Below are positions 18,464-26,849 of a stretch of 64,000 nt of DNA, piece after piece. Every line of letters begins with the position of its first letter. The first letter of the stretch is position 1. Under the pieces are notes generated by a model. That model had not been told where the DNA came from. It saw nothing but the letters and a program-made list of their open reading frames with translations, and ran no database searches. The DNA is from B46-G9 sp964581175. Lineage in GTDB: Bacteria; Desulfobacterota; DSM-4660; Desulfatiglandales; Desulfatiglandaceae. The position numbers were made by a program, and so were the translations under genes. The DNA lies in contig CAZONI010000008.1 of NCBI GenBank assembly GCA_964581175.1, forward strand, positions 1-64,000. Direction: 5' to 3'.

Positions 18464-19423
18464 ATGTTCAGTACCAGGATCACGGAAATGCTTGGAATCA
18501 AGTATCCGATCGTTGGCGGCACAATGATGCATATCACCACAGCTCCGTTCACCGCGGCCATTTCCAATGCCGGCGGACTGGGGATTCTGGCCTCCGCCAT
18601 ATACAAGAGCCGGGAGGAATTTGCCGAGGCCCTTGATCAGCTTGAGGACCTGACCGATCAGCCCTTCGCCGTTAATCTGAATCTCTTTCCCATGATGCGG
18701 CCTATCGACAATAACGACTACATGGACGTGCTGCTGGACAAAGGGGTCCGGATCGTGGAGACTTCCGGCCACTCGGCTCCCGAGGACCTGTGCGCGCGGT
18801 TCAAGGAGGCAGGGCTGATCTGGATGCACAAGTGCGTGGGGGTCCGTTATGCGCTGAAGGTCCAGGGGCTCGGGGCCGACATCATTACCGTTGTAGGGTA
18901 CGAAAACGGCGGCGCCACCGGCAAGCTGGATATCGGGACCCTGGTCCTGGTGCCCAGGGTGGTTGAAAGCGTCCGGGTCCCGGTCATTGGAGGAGGAGGC
19001 GTATCCGATGCGAGGGGATTCCTGGCGCTTCTTTCCCTGGGGGCCGAAGGAGTGATTATGGGGACCCGCCTTCTCACCACCCGGGAAGCCCCGATCCACG
19101 AGAGCCTTAAAAAGGCCCTCGTTGAGGCCGGCGAGCAGGATACCCTTCTTGTCATGCGATCCATCGGGGCCACCCACCGGGTGTGGGCCAATTCAGCGGC
19201 AAGAAAGATCGTGGAGCTTGAAAAGCAGCAGGCCGGCCTTCCCGAAATTCTGAATATGGCCACCGGGGAGAAGGCCAAACAGATGTACGACCGTGGAGAT
19301 CTGGACTTGGGCATGATTTCCTGCGGCCAGGGTGTGGGAATGTGCCGCGATATCCCGACCGTCAAGGAACTTTTCGATCGCATCGTCGCGGAGGCGGGGG
19401 ATATTGCGAAACGCCTCGTCTGA
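18464..19423 (+). CDS. Nitronate monooxygenase / 2-nitropropane dioxygenase-like flavoprotein
   Basis: A 319-residue FMN TIM-barrel protein. MFSTRITEMLGIKYPIVGG is the usual N-terminus, and GGGGVSDARGFLALLSLGAE with GVIMGTRLL forms the phosphate-binding end. ATG 18464 follows GAGGAGAG; a TTG at 18410 overlapping the previous stop would add 18 residues not seen in the family. In anaerobes this family is often a flavin-dependent reductase (FabK/enoyl-reductase relatives) rather than an oxygenase, so the name should not be taken literally. It follows the regulator closely. Confidence 0.85.
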   Translation: MFSTRITEMLGIKYPIVGGTMMHITTAPFTAAISNAGGLGILASAIYKSREEFAEALDQLEDLTDQPFAVNLNLFPMMRPIDNNDYMDVLLDKGVRIVETSGHSAPEDLCARFKEAGLIWMHKCVGVRYALKVQGLGADIITVVGYENGGATGKLDIGTLVLVPRVVESVRVPVIGGGGVSDARGFLALLSLGAEGVIMGTRLLTTREAPIHESLKKALVEAGEQDTLLVMRSIGATHRVWANSAARKIVELEKQQAGLPEILNMATGEKAKQMYDRGDLDLGMISCGQGVGMCRDIPTVKELFDRIVAEAGDIAKRLV

Positions 19424-19956
19424 GAAGGACGACTGCTCCAAGAAGCAGCAGACAGGAACAAAAGGTCTCACCGGACGAATAAAGTGAAGAACCGGCCCTG
19501 CCGTTTTCGGCCAACCCAGCGATTTTCGTTGTCTCCCTCAAGGATGCACCAGGCGCTTTTCTGCAATCGATCAAATCATCCGAATGCATCATCCATATCT
19601 GAATCAAACGCGGATCCGCACTATCGGCCGCAAGAAGGCAGCGGTGAAAGTCAGGCTCGACCAAACTCCCCGTACAGATCACATCGTCAGACGCATCGCA
19701 GGCATAGCGTTCCCTTACTTGCAGAAGAAGAGATGAGTGATTAATTTCGGACAAAAGTATTCTTGCTCCCCTTTCACGGTTTTTTTCGTGCTTTTTGCGG
19801 TTTCGGATGGGGGATTTTTTCATTTTATTTCACAAATGGGACACCTTGTTTCACTCGTGACAGGTTGATGATTATCGAGAGGCCTTTTTTTAAACCGGGT
19901 ACTGTTGCATCTTCGACTGAGGGGTGGCAGGTGCACCTGAAGCAGGAGGACATATC
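19424..19956. other. Intergenic region, no supported gene
   Basis: About 530 bases after the nitronate monooxygenase-like gene. Open frames on both strands here give Ser/Arg/Pro-rich peptides without recognisable domains. Bases 19750-19850 are T-rich. AGGAGG at 19944-19949 serves the lipoprotein that follows. Confidence 0.4.
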
Positions 19957-20406
19957 ATGAATACGGGAAAAGTATACAGGACCGTCATAGGTCTCCTATC
20001 GTTCTTTCTCCTTTCCGGATGTGCATCGCTCGGGATACCGGAAAGGCGGCAAACAGAAGTGACCATACAGGATTTAGAAAGGGACTGGAATGGATATAAC
20101 GTATATTATTCGGCAACTTCAGGGGAAATTCCAACGGCGATCATGTTCGAACCGAAGAATGACGAAAACAAACTGGTGGGGAGATGGTGGACCAGAGTCG
20201 AGGACCAGGGGACCCTGTCGGCCTTGATTTCCCGTATCCAGGACTTCTCCAAATACACCTCGAGCACCTGGAGCATCATCGGACCGAACAACCAGTTGTT
20301 CGGCTACATCTTCACTCCTTCACCTCGAATACTAATGAAGGCTGTCAATGATCATACAATACTCGTATATCGGGTGCCCTCGCGTCAGGAGATAACTCCG
20401 CGATGA
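19957..20406 (+). CDS. Lipoprotein of unknown function (paralogue of the one at 14454)
   Basis: A 149-residue protein with lipobox LLSGC ending at about residue 22. Shared features with the minus-strand lipoprotein 5 kb away are VTIQDLERDWNGYNVYYSA, a following MFEPKNDENKLVGRWW and SIIGPNNQLFGYIFTPS. AGGAGG lies 7 bases before ATG 19957. Function is unknown; the duplicated pair suggests an envelope component kept in more than one version. Confidence 0.75.
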   Translation: MNTGKVYRTVIGLLSFFLLSGCASLGIPERRQTEVTIQDLERDWNGYNVYYSATSGEIPTAIMFEPKNDENKLVGRWWTRVEDQGTLSALISRIQDFSKYTSSTWSIIGPNNQLFGYIFTPSPRILMKAVNDHTILVYRVPSRQEITPR

Positions 20407-20567
20407 TCCCCTCATTCGACCTTTGCGGGACTCGAAGGCTGCTTTTATCTTTGCCCATCTCGTCTGCTATGGGGTCAGGGGGGTGCTGTTGCAATTTTCC
20501 TTTACCTGACGGCCCGGAGATGGAATGATACTCGAAACTGACAGACATGACGGGGAGGAATGGCAGC

Positions 20568-21740
20568 ATGTTCAATTTCGAATTTTCGGAAAAGAGGAAA
20601 CTCATCAAAGACATGGCGGCGAAATTTGCTCAAAAGGAAATCCTCCCGGTCCGCGATCAATTCGAGACGGACTATGCCGAGGGGAAACTGGTGGACCGGA
20701 TCCTTTTGGAAGCGGCAAAAATCGGCCTGCTCGGATTTCCGATCGACGAAAGATTCGGCGGGTCGAACGGGAACAACATGGATACCATGGTCGTCCTGGA
20801 GGAACTTGCCGCGGTTGACGGCGGGATGGCGACCGTTATCGGGGATACCTGGTTTGCGATGACTCCCATCGTCATTGCGGCTGATCCGGAGCAGAGGGAG
20901 CGATTCCTCAGACCCCTGGCATCCCGCGAGGAGGCCAATGTGGGGGGGATATGCATGACGGAACCGCCATCGGGCGCGGACATCGAAGACCCCCGCATGG
21001 AACTTCGAACCTGCCGCACCATAGTCACGGAAGACGGCGACGATCTGATCATAAACGGTACAAAGATATGGCCCAGCAATGCAGGGATTGCGTATCTCTA
21101 CGTGGTGGTCTGCACGATTGATCCCGGCCTGGGTGAAAAGGGCTCCTGCCTTGTGGTGGTGGAAAAGGATCGAGACGGACTCTCTTTCGGCAAGCCCGAA
21201 CCCAAGATGGGGATGCATGCCGACAGGAATTCGGAGGTCATCTTCGACCAGGTCCGCGTACCGCGAAGGAACCTCCTGGGAAAAATCGGAGACGGGGCAA
21301 AAATATTGCACAAAACCCTGACCTACAACAGGCTCGGCGGGGGGATGATCTCCGTGGGCATTGCGCGAGGGGCCTATGAATACGCCCTCGCCTATTGCAG
21401 GAAACGCGTCGTGGGAGGGAAACCCTTAATCGAGCATAGCCTGATTTCAGCCATGTTCAGCGACATAGCCACCGGCATAGATGCGGCGCGGCTCCTGGTG
21501 TACCGCTCTGCCTGGTCCAATACGCAGCGTCATCCCCACAGAGACCGGTTTTCGAATATGGCCAAGGTCTTTGCCACCAACACGGCCATGGACGTTACCA
21601 CCAAGTGCGTGCAGGTCATGGGCTCCTACGGCTATTCAAAGGAGTATCCGGTGGAGAAATACATGCGGGACGCCAAGATAGTTCAAATCTTTCTCGGTCC
21701 CAACGAGCTGCTCTCCCAGCTTATCGGCGCCACCCTGTGA
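20568..21740 (+). CDS. Acyl-CoA dehydrogenase
   Basis: A 390-residue flavoprotein with the standard three-part fold: helical N-domain, CMTEPPSGADIEDPR (FAD/substrate strand, about residue 129), NGTKIWPSNAG, and a C-terminal helical domain ending MGSYGYSKEYPVEKYMRDAKIVQIFLG. The catalytic-base region near residue 367 (YPVEKYMRD) is of short/medium-chain type with Glu available. The start at 20568 follows GGGGAGGAAT. It oxidises an acyl-CoA to the 2-enoyl-CoA and passes electrons to ETF. The substrate may be a product of the ligase upstream (inference). Confidence 0.9.
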   Translation: MFNFEFSEKRKLIKDMAAKFAQKEILPVRDQFETDYAEGKLVDRILLEAAKIGLLGFPIDERFGGSNGNNMDTMVVLEELAAVDGGMATVIGDTWFAMTPIVIAADPEQRERFLRPLASREEANVGGICMTEPPSGADIEDPRMELRTCRTIVTEDGDDLIINGTKIWPSNAGIAYLYVVVCTIDPGLGEKGSCLVVVEKDRDGLSFGKPEPKMGMHADRNSEVIFDQVRVPRRNLLGKIGDGAKILHKTLTYNRLGGGMISVGIARGAYEYALAYCRKRVVGGKPLIEHSLISAMFSDIATGIDAARLLVYRSAWSNTQRHPHRDRFSNMAKVFATNTAMDVTTKCVQVMGSYGYSKEYPVEKYMRDAKIVQIFLGPNELLSQLIGATL

Positions 21741-21837
21741 GGAGGTAGGGCCAAGCATGCTGGGACCGGCGGACAAGGGGAACGCTCGCTGGAATAGGTA
21801 GGTAAGATTATTTCCCAGGCCTGTCCGGAAGCCTGGA

Positions 21838-22083
21838 TCAGTCGATTACTGACCCTTGCTGGTCCGGGTACTGGATAACCGCAACACTGGCCCACGGGAG
21901 AAAAATTCGCCTGTGAGATACAGGATCTCTCATTGTAAGCCCGGCACGGCCTTCCCCCGCAACAACTTCGGCCCAGTCCAGCTTGATGTACTCCCTGCCT
22001 TTCAGCGGACCGACTTGAGCCTCAGGTTTGAGCCAGATAACGACCCAAGACAGCAACACCAGGTAGATCAGTATGCGTTTCAT
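21838..22083 (-). CDS. Small secreted or membrane-anchored protein
   Basis: An 81-residue protein starting MKRILIYLVLLSWVVIWL, a signal or anchor helix, followed by about 60 residues with GREYIKLDWAEVVAGEGRAG and SHRRIFLPWASVAVIQY. AGGAGG sits 8 bases before ATG 22083 on the minus strand, which fixes the start; the frame upstream of it has no such site. Not recognised. Confidence 0.55.
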   Translation of the reverse strand: MKRILIYLVLLSWVVIWLKPEAQVGPLKGREYIKLDWAEVVAGEGRAGLTMRDPVSHRRIFLPWASVAVIQYPDQQGSVID

Positions 22084-22365
22084 AAAAGACGCCTCCTGAA
22101 TGTAGCTCATGGTGTTTCCTATAAGGTCTAAAACAGTAATAGTCAAGTGGTGGTGAGGTATGCCCGCAGGAAGACCGAGGAAATACAAGCCGTTCACCTC
22201 CCCCCACAGAATAGGACTTTTTTTCGAACTACAAGTTCTTCCATCATAAAATACATTATCCAATCTATGTACCGATCGACAGCTTTTCCATACATTTAAC
22301 ACAGGTCACTGGTCTCGCAAAAATTCCTCCCTATGCCCCATCGGAGCGTCGAAAGGAGGCAAGAC

Positions 22366-22908
22366 ATGAAAAAAATGATCTTAGGCAACCCAAGGCTGGC
22401 GAGAGTGACGGCACTCATCCTTTTTTCCCTCTTCTGGGCCGGATGCGCGGAGGCAGGATCCACATCCCCGTGGAAGGCGCGGCAGCTGACGGAACCTCCC
22501 CTTATTCCTGTGACCCGAGTGGTGGAATCCTGGAGACGGGTTCCCTGGAAGGGCGGCATCCTGAGAATGGTCCACAGATGGGAAAAGTACCTCATTGCCC
22601 GGAGAACGGAACTGGGTTTGCAGGATAGTCAGATGGACCGGATCGAATCGATGCTGGAGACCCATCGAAAATATCTCATCCGCACTGGCGCTGACCTGCG
22701 GATCCTGCGCATGGAAATTCGGAGGCTTCTCGTGGAGGAGAAAATCGATCTACCGGGTGTGGAAGAGAAAGTAAAGGCTATGGATCATCTGGCGGCAGGG
22801 CGGATCATGGAAACTGTTCGAACATTCGAAAAGATATTGGCCGTGCTCACCCCTGAGCAGCAAAAGAAAGCCAATGCGTTCTTTAGAAAATCGCTTTTGA
22901 GATGGTAA
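22366..22908 (+). CDS. Spy/CpxP/ZraP-like periplasmic protein
   Basis: A 180-residue exported protein. The signal peptide at residues 1-24 ends near AGCAEAG (possible lipobox). The remainder is mostly alpha-helical with LGLQDSQMDRIESMLETHRK, a long helix with RILRMEIRRLLVEEKIDL, and LTPEQQKKANAFF, which is the LTPEQ motif of the Spy/CpxP/heavy-metal-resistance family. These act as periplasmic chaperones or metal sensors. AAAGGAGG precedes ATG 22366. The next gene encodes an acidic lipoprotein. Confidence 0.7.
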   Translation: MKKMILGNPRLARVTALILFSLFWAGCAEAGSTSPWKARQLTEPPLIPVTRVVESWRRVPWKGGILRMVHRWEKYLIARRTELGLQDSQMDRIESMLETHRKYLIRTGADLRILRMEIRRLLVEEKIDLPGVEEKVKAMDHLAAGRIMETVRTFEKILAVLTPEQQKKANAFFRKSLLRW

Positions 22909-22940
22909 AGGGAGAAACGGAACAGGCAGGAGGGAACGAG

Positions 22941-23162
22941 ATGTATGCCGCAGGGAAGAAGTTGTTTTTGTGCCTCAGGCTTTTTCTGGTCCTGTCAACC
23001 GCCGCACTTACCCAATGCGTAGGATACGTGGGCGTCCCGGTCCATGGTGAATATTATTGGGACGGCTACGATGACGACTGGGGGGACTTCGGGGACTTTG
23101 ACGGCGGAGACGATTTCGATGACGACTTCGGCGATGATGAGGACGAAGGGGACGGGGACTGA
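22941..23162 (+). CDS. Small Asp-rich predicted lipoprotein
   Basis: A 73-residue protein with a hydrophobic leader ending at a lipobox-like LTQC (about residue 27), then an extremely acidic Asp/Gly/Phe tail in which about half of the last 40 residues are Asp or Glu. GGAGGGAACGAG precedes ATG 22941; an upstream ATG at 22902 overlaps the previous gene and lacks a signal peptide. Calcium or metal binding is suggested by composition only. Confidence 0.5.
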   Translation: MYAAGKKLFLCLRLFLVLSTAALTQCVGYVGVPVHGEYYWDGYDDDWGDFGDFDGGDDFDDDFGDDEDEGDGD

Positions 23163-23190
23163 CGGGAAAGCGCTTTGAACTCCGTCACTC

Positions 23191-23916
23191 CTAAGATATA
23201 TTTCCCAGCAAGGGGATCAGGATGATTCCGATAAAATCCTGCAGAAAATGCATGATAGCCGGAGCGATCAAACTTTCACGCCACAGGTAGATCAGGGCCA
23301 GGAAGAAACCCATAACCCCAACGGTTACTACTCCGGCCGTTCCCTCGTAACCGTGTCCGAGAGAAAATATCACCGCTGACAGCAAAGCGGCGGCTTCTGA
23401 ACTCCGCGCAATGGACCGGAAACGCAGGATGAGATACCCACGAAATATGGTTTCTTCGGCTGCAGCGACAACGACTACTAGGATGAAAGCCAGCACCAAC
23501 TGTCCCATGTCCCGGGGGGTCAGAAATGAAGGCAGCGGCGTGGAGGGGACCGCAAATCCGGCTTGCTCCAAGATTCTTTCGATCAATGGAAGGATAAAAA
23601 ACACGGGGATATAGAGCACGAAGCCCAGTCCAATTTCCTTCTTCCAATTCTTTCTTGTCCAGCCGATTCCTTGCATCGGCTCACGTTTGGTCCGGAGAAA
23701 ATATAGGATCAAACCGACCAAGGCAAGGTCACGCATAATAGTGGCAAACGCCGTGACTCCGAAGCTCAGTTTTCCCTGGTTTACGACCAGAAACGAGAGA
23801 ATCATAGAGGGCACAATCAGGGACAGGAAAACTAGAGTCTCCAGTAACTGTTCCTGCCGACTCAACTCAGGCCTTGTTTCAAGATCTGCCTTATTAGGGG
23901 GAATCTCATCATACAT
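23191..23916 (-). CDS. CPBP-family intramembrane glutamic endopeptidase
   Basis: A 241-residue protein with six to eight membrane helices. Signature motifs are EETIFRGYLILRFR (EExxxR, catalytic Glu pair), FSLGHGYEG (FxxxH) and HFLQDFIG near the C-terminus, which define the CAAX-protease/bacteriocin-processing (Rce1) group. ATG 23916 follows GAGAGGA; an upstream start at 23982 adds a tail unlike the family. It is convergent with the acidic lipoprotein gene. The substrate is unknown. Confidence 0.88.
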   Translation of the reverse strand: MYDEIPPNKADLETRPELSRQEQLLETLVFLSLIVPSMILSFLVVNQGKLSFGVTAFATIMRDLALVGLILYFLRTKREPMQGIGWTRKNWKKEIGLGFVLYIPVFFILPLIERILEQAGFAVPSTPLPSFLTPRDMGQLVLAFILVVVVAAAEETIFRGYLILRFRSIARSSEAAALLSAVIFSLGHGYEGTAGVVTVGVMGFFLALIYLWRESLIAPAIMHFLQDFIGIILIPLLGNIS

Positions 23917-24398
23917 GGTGGTCCTCTCATGGATCAGGGTTACGCAGGGATGAGCGATCGATGCAAAGGCGGCCGGCTCCAAGCTTTTCCGGATAAAATT
24001 TCAAGGCGTCTCTTTAACCGGAAGAACCCTCCTTTTAGGCATTCATGAAATGCATATTGTTATAATATCCACACTGAAAAGAGCGGAGGACATATGCATG
24101 TTGAGGCAAGCTATACGTAACAAGTGCTGTTTTTTCGTTTGCTTCTGATTGGTTATACCTCTTTTTGTAATTTGCTCTTCAGATCTTTGTCAAGTCGTTT
24201 TTTCCAGTCCATGCCTGCGCATCACCTCCTCGATGACCCCTGATAGTCCCTCTGCACCTTCAAGTTCGACAAAAAAGGCAGTGAGACTGAGGAGAAAATT
24301 TGAGCCCAAATATGGTATAAATACGGGGAAATGGGGTACAGAAGAGAAAAGCCGAAGAATTTGTTGCCTGCTAACTAGCCAACATCACTTTAAATCTA
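23917..24398. other. Intergenic region left of the integrated element
   Basis: No supported gene. On the minus strand a strong AGGAGGTGA precedes an ATG at 24212 that opens only a 19-residue frame ending at 24153 (MDWKKRLDKDLK...), perhaps a truncated gene start. The rest appears non-coding. Confidence 0.35.
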
Positions 24399-24425
24399 TG
24401 GTCGGGACGCGGGGATTTGAACCCC
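24399..24425. repeat. Distal attachment-site copy (tRNA-Pro 3' end)
   Basis: Identical over 27 bases to 26197-26223 and then diverging (T here, G in the tRNA). It covers the CCA, acceptor 3' strand and T-arm of the tRNA on the minus strand, so it is a partial tRNA, not a second gene. Confidence 0.8.
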
Positions 24426-24670
24426 TGAGTCACTAAACAAGTCAATAAGTTACAAGCCATTGCACCTTTTTTGCACTAAACTACCAATCTGTTGATGCAC
24501 ATGGATATTGAAGTGAAGATTTCGTAGCGTAGTTGTTATTTTTAAATGAGGGTGAAAACGATAGCATTGATAATATAGTCGTCACATTACATTGCAGCTC
24601 GGGTTCAAGGATTTGGATAATGCCACTTTTCAGCGGGCGCGGCCCCTTGCGACCCTGCTGCATGAACGAG

Positions 24671-24888
24671 TTATACCGAGAAAGGGCGGCTTCGAATAAT
24701 CTTCCCGGTCGTATCTATTAATCTCTCAATCTTGCCCGTTTCGAAGGTTAGTTTGTTTTGACGAAACACTTCGTTGTCGGGATCAAGAGTGAGCGCTCGA
24801 TCGCATTCAGCCAGTGCTTCCTTCATATGCCCCTGCAATGCGACATAAAAAGTCAAGTTCTTTCGAAGTGTTTCTGCCCTATCCTTTC
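24671..24888 (-). pseudogene. TPR-protein C-terminal fragment
   Basis: On the minus strand the frame gives one recognisable tetratricopeptide repeat (HMKEALAECDRALTLDPDNE) and a 30-residue tail, then a stop. Upstream the frame is closed within 12 codons and there is no start with a ribosome binding site. It is probably the end of a lost TPR gene carried on the element. Confidence 0.45.
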
Positions 24889-25501
24889 AGAACATGATCA
24901 GATGGGTATAGATCGCTTGAGTGTGGCGCTTATTTTATGACGACTGCCAAAGGAAACTTTCAAAATCGGTCGAGTGAAGTATAGACCAAATAAACCTTCC
25001 TAAATTCCCAATCTGGCAATCGATCCTAAACTGAATAGCAGAGTAAGGGATCGAGCGAGATCTCGTGCCCAGGACTGCCTAAATGCGTGTGGCACTATCT
25101 GGCAACCATATAGAGGTCGGATTCCCGCTACAACTTCCGGCATTTTCTTTTGTCACCCGACTTCAAACAACCCTCACACACATACACGCCTGAAAAGATT
25201 GTGTGTGTGACGGTATAACAATTCGCCGATAAATCCATAAATCCGATTCATCGCTGGCCCTGTCATTTATCAGGACCAAGTTTTCCATTCCATCCTTCAA
25301 TATAATACCTCACATACATCAACCCACATATTTTTGCCTCAGATACTCATCATCTATCCACTTATACATAAATTTGCACAAAAATTATATAAAATGTCAT
25401 TTTTATGCCAAAAGTACCTAGCAAAAGATTAATTGTATTCTATAATAATAATGTCATGACACAGATATCAATAACAAACATTATTTTAGGATGATTTAGA
25501 T

Positions 25502-26143
25502 ATGACCAATATAAAAATAACACATTGGAAACCACCAGTCATCATAACATTAGTTAATGAATAATATGACTGCATTTATCTTGGAGCTGAGCACGGTGCG
25601 TCAAGACAGGAAATTTTGGACCTAAAGTGGCCCGATATCAATTCTGATTATGACGGCATCGGTCTTATCAGATTCTTCAGGACAAAGACTAGAAGGCTGC
25701 GCACCGAGTTTTTGATGCCCAGGACTAAACAGGCACTTCTCGAATGGCAGGAACACCAAAAATGGATGCGCCATAGGAAGAAAGTTGAAGACAATAATGG
25801 TTCTCGCCTCGTTTTTTGCAGGTTAGACGGAACTCCTATCAAAAGGTTTGACAAGGTGTAGAGGGAGGCGCGGAAAATTGCAGGGCCAGATGGATTGCAC
25901 TTTCATGATCTAAGGCATACTTTCTGCTCCAATCTTCTCTTGTCGGGGGCAAATCTCAAAGATGTAAAGGAAATGATAGGGCACAGGGATCTCTCAATGA
26001 CGGACCGTTATGCACACCTCAACATTTCCCGAAAGCTCTTGAACCAGGAGAAACTGGCTAGGTTCTATTCCAGCAATAATGGAGCGATTGAACCGAGTGG
26101 GGAACACAGAGGGAACACAGAACCCAAAATCGAGGATTTCTAA
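25502..26143 (+). pseudogene. Tyrosine recombinase/integrase, inactivated by nonsense codons
   Basis: The C-terminal catalytic domain is clear: GASRQEILDLKWPDI (first Arg), FHDLRHTFCSNLLLSGANL (H-x-x-R), MIGHRDLSMTDRYAHL (His/Trp and Tyr nucleophile). In the same frame there are stops TAA near 25562 (before YDCIYLGAEHG) and TAG at 25859-25861, and the N-terminal arm/core-binding domains are missing. Neither stop is UGA, so recoding does not rescue it. It ends 54 bases from the tRNA-Pro 3' end. Confidence 0.8.
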
Positions 26144-26145
26144 CG

Positions 26146-26185
26146 AAAAAACGGTAGATCAACAAGAACATAACCTACCGTTTTT
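26146..26185. terminator. Bidirectional rho-independent terminator
   Basis: Arms AAAAACGGTAG and CTACCGTTTTT (11 bp) with a 17-base loop, followed by a T-rich stretch. It lies between the integrase remnant and the 3' end of tRNA-Pro and could stop transcription from both sides. Confidence 0.7.
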
Positions 26186-26196
26186 ATTCTGTTTTC

Positions 26197-26223
26197 TGGT
26201 CGGGACGCGGGGATTTGAACCCC
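26197..26223. repeat. Proximal attachment-site copy within the intact tRNA-Pro
   Basis: The 3' 27 bases of tRNA-Pro, repeated at 24399-24425. The integrase remnant ends 54 bases away on the element side, as expected for site-specific integration. Confidence 0.8.
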
Positions 26224-26273
26224 GGACCCCCTGAACCCCATTCAGGTGCGCTTCCAGGCTGCGCTACGTCCCG
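26197..26273 (-). tRNA. tRNA-Pro (anticodon GGG)
   Basis: 77 bases including encoded CCA. The acceptor stem CGGGACG pairs with CGTCCCG, the D-arm has GCGCAGCCTGG, the anticodon arm CCTGA-ATGGGGT-TCAGG gives GGG at 34-36, and the T-arm GGGG-TTCAAAT-CCCC is intact. It is the integration site of the adjoining element. Confidence 0.95.
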
Positions 26274-26433
26274 ATGCTTGAGCGTGTAATACTATAACAC
26301 TCCATCTCTTTGTCAAGAGATAAAATATGGAGATGAAAAAGCATCTTGCCTGTTTCCTGAAATATGGATATGATTAACCCTGCCTCTGGGTTTTCCCGGA
26401 ATCCAGACCGAAATCACCCCTTGAGGTTTTGCC

Positions 26434-26820
26434 ATGATCGATCAGGAAGATGTTCGCGTACTCATCCTCGAAAAAGACACGGCAGTGGTCGATTTAGTGA
26501 AAGATATTCTCAGCAACGGCTCTTACGAGCTGCATGTCCTTTCGAGCTTCAATGAAGCTGTTTCGCTCTTGAAATCGGAGAGCTTTCAACTTGCAGTAGT
26601 CGGAACTACCCTGGAAACCGATTCCCCATTTGAGGGACTGGTTGACATGGTTAAGGCTTCACCGCTGACCTCCGTCATCCTCCTGAGCGATCTCCCTGAA
26701 GCGGAGGTTCATGAGAAAGCAGAAGGATGTGGCATTCTCGGGCATGTCCCCAGGAGCGTACCGTCTGAGGACCTGAATCACCTTTTGTATCGCTTCAAGC
26801 AAATAACAGGTCTGCTCTAA
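26434..26820 (+). CDS. Receiver-like domain protein lacking the phospho-acceptor Asp
   Basis: A 128-residue single-domain protein with CheY-like strand/helix order (VRVLILEKDTAVVDLVKDIL at the start, SVILLSDLP near residue 88). The acidic pair near the N-terminus is E/D, but the strand that normally ends in the phosphorylated Asp reads LAVVGTTLE, so Asp is replaced by Gly; the conserved Lys of strand 5 is also not evident. It probably acts without phosphorylation. It is 30 bases upstream of a nucleotidyl cyclase gene, with which it may be translated, and could bind or regulate it. Confidence 0.65.
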   Translation: MIDQEDVRVLILEKDTAVVDLVKDILSNGSYELHVLSSFNEAVSLLKSESFQLAVVGTTLETDSPFEGLVDMVKASPLTSVILLSDLPEAEVHEKAEGCGILGHVPRSVPSEDLNHLLYRFKQITGLL

Positions 26821-26849
26821 AACATGGAACCCTTTTCCGAGCCGATCCC

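Larger units (their letters stand above)
24399..26223. mobile_element. Decayed integrative element in the 3' end of tRNA-Pro
   Basis: The 27-bp 3' end of tRNA-Pro (with CCA) is repeated exactly at 24399-24425 and 26197-26223, 1.8 kb apart. The interval holds a broken tyrosine integrase next to the tRNA, a TPR fragment and AT-rich non-coding DNA (24889-25501 shows no gene; a TCACACACA/TGTGTGTGA inverted repeat lies near 25170-25212). This is the usual arrangement of a tRNA-integrated phage or island, here reduced to remnants. Confidence 0.75.

Noticed and set aside
24153..24212. 19-codon minus-strand frame with a strong AGGAGGTGA
   Set aside because: Too short to support as a gene; noted only in the intergenic description.
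24399..24425. Second tRNA-Pro gene
   Set aside because: Only the 3' 27 bases are present; it is the attachment-site copy.
25859..25861. TAG in the integrase as possible pyrrolysine
   Set aside because: A second in-frame TAA and loss of the N-terminal domains show a decayed gene; pyrrolysine has no role in integrases.
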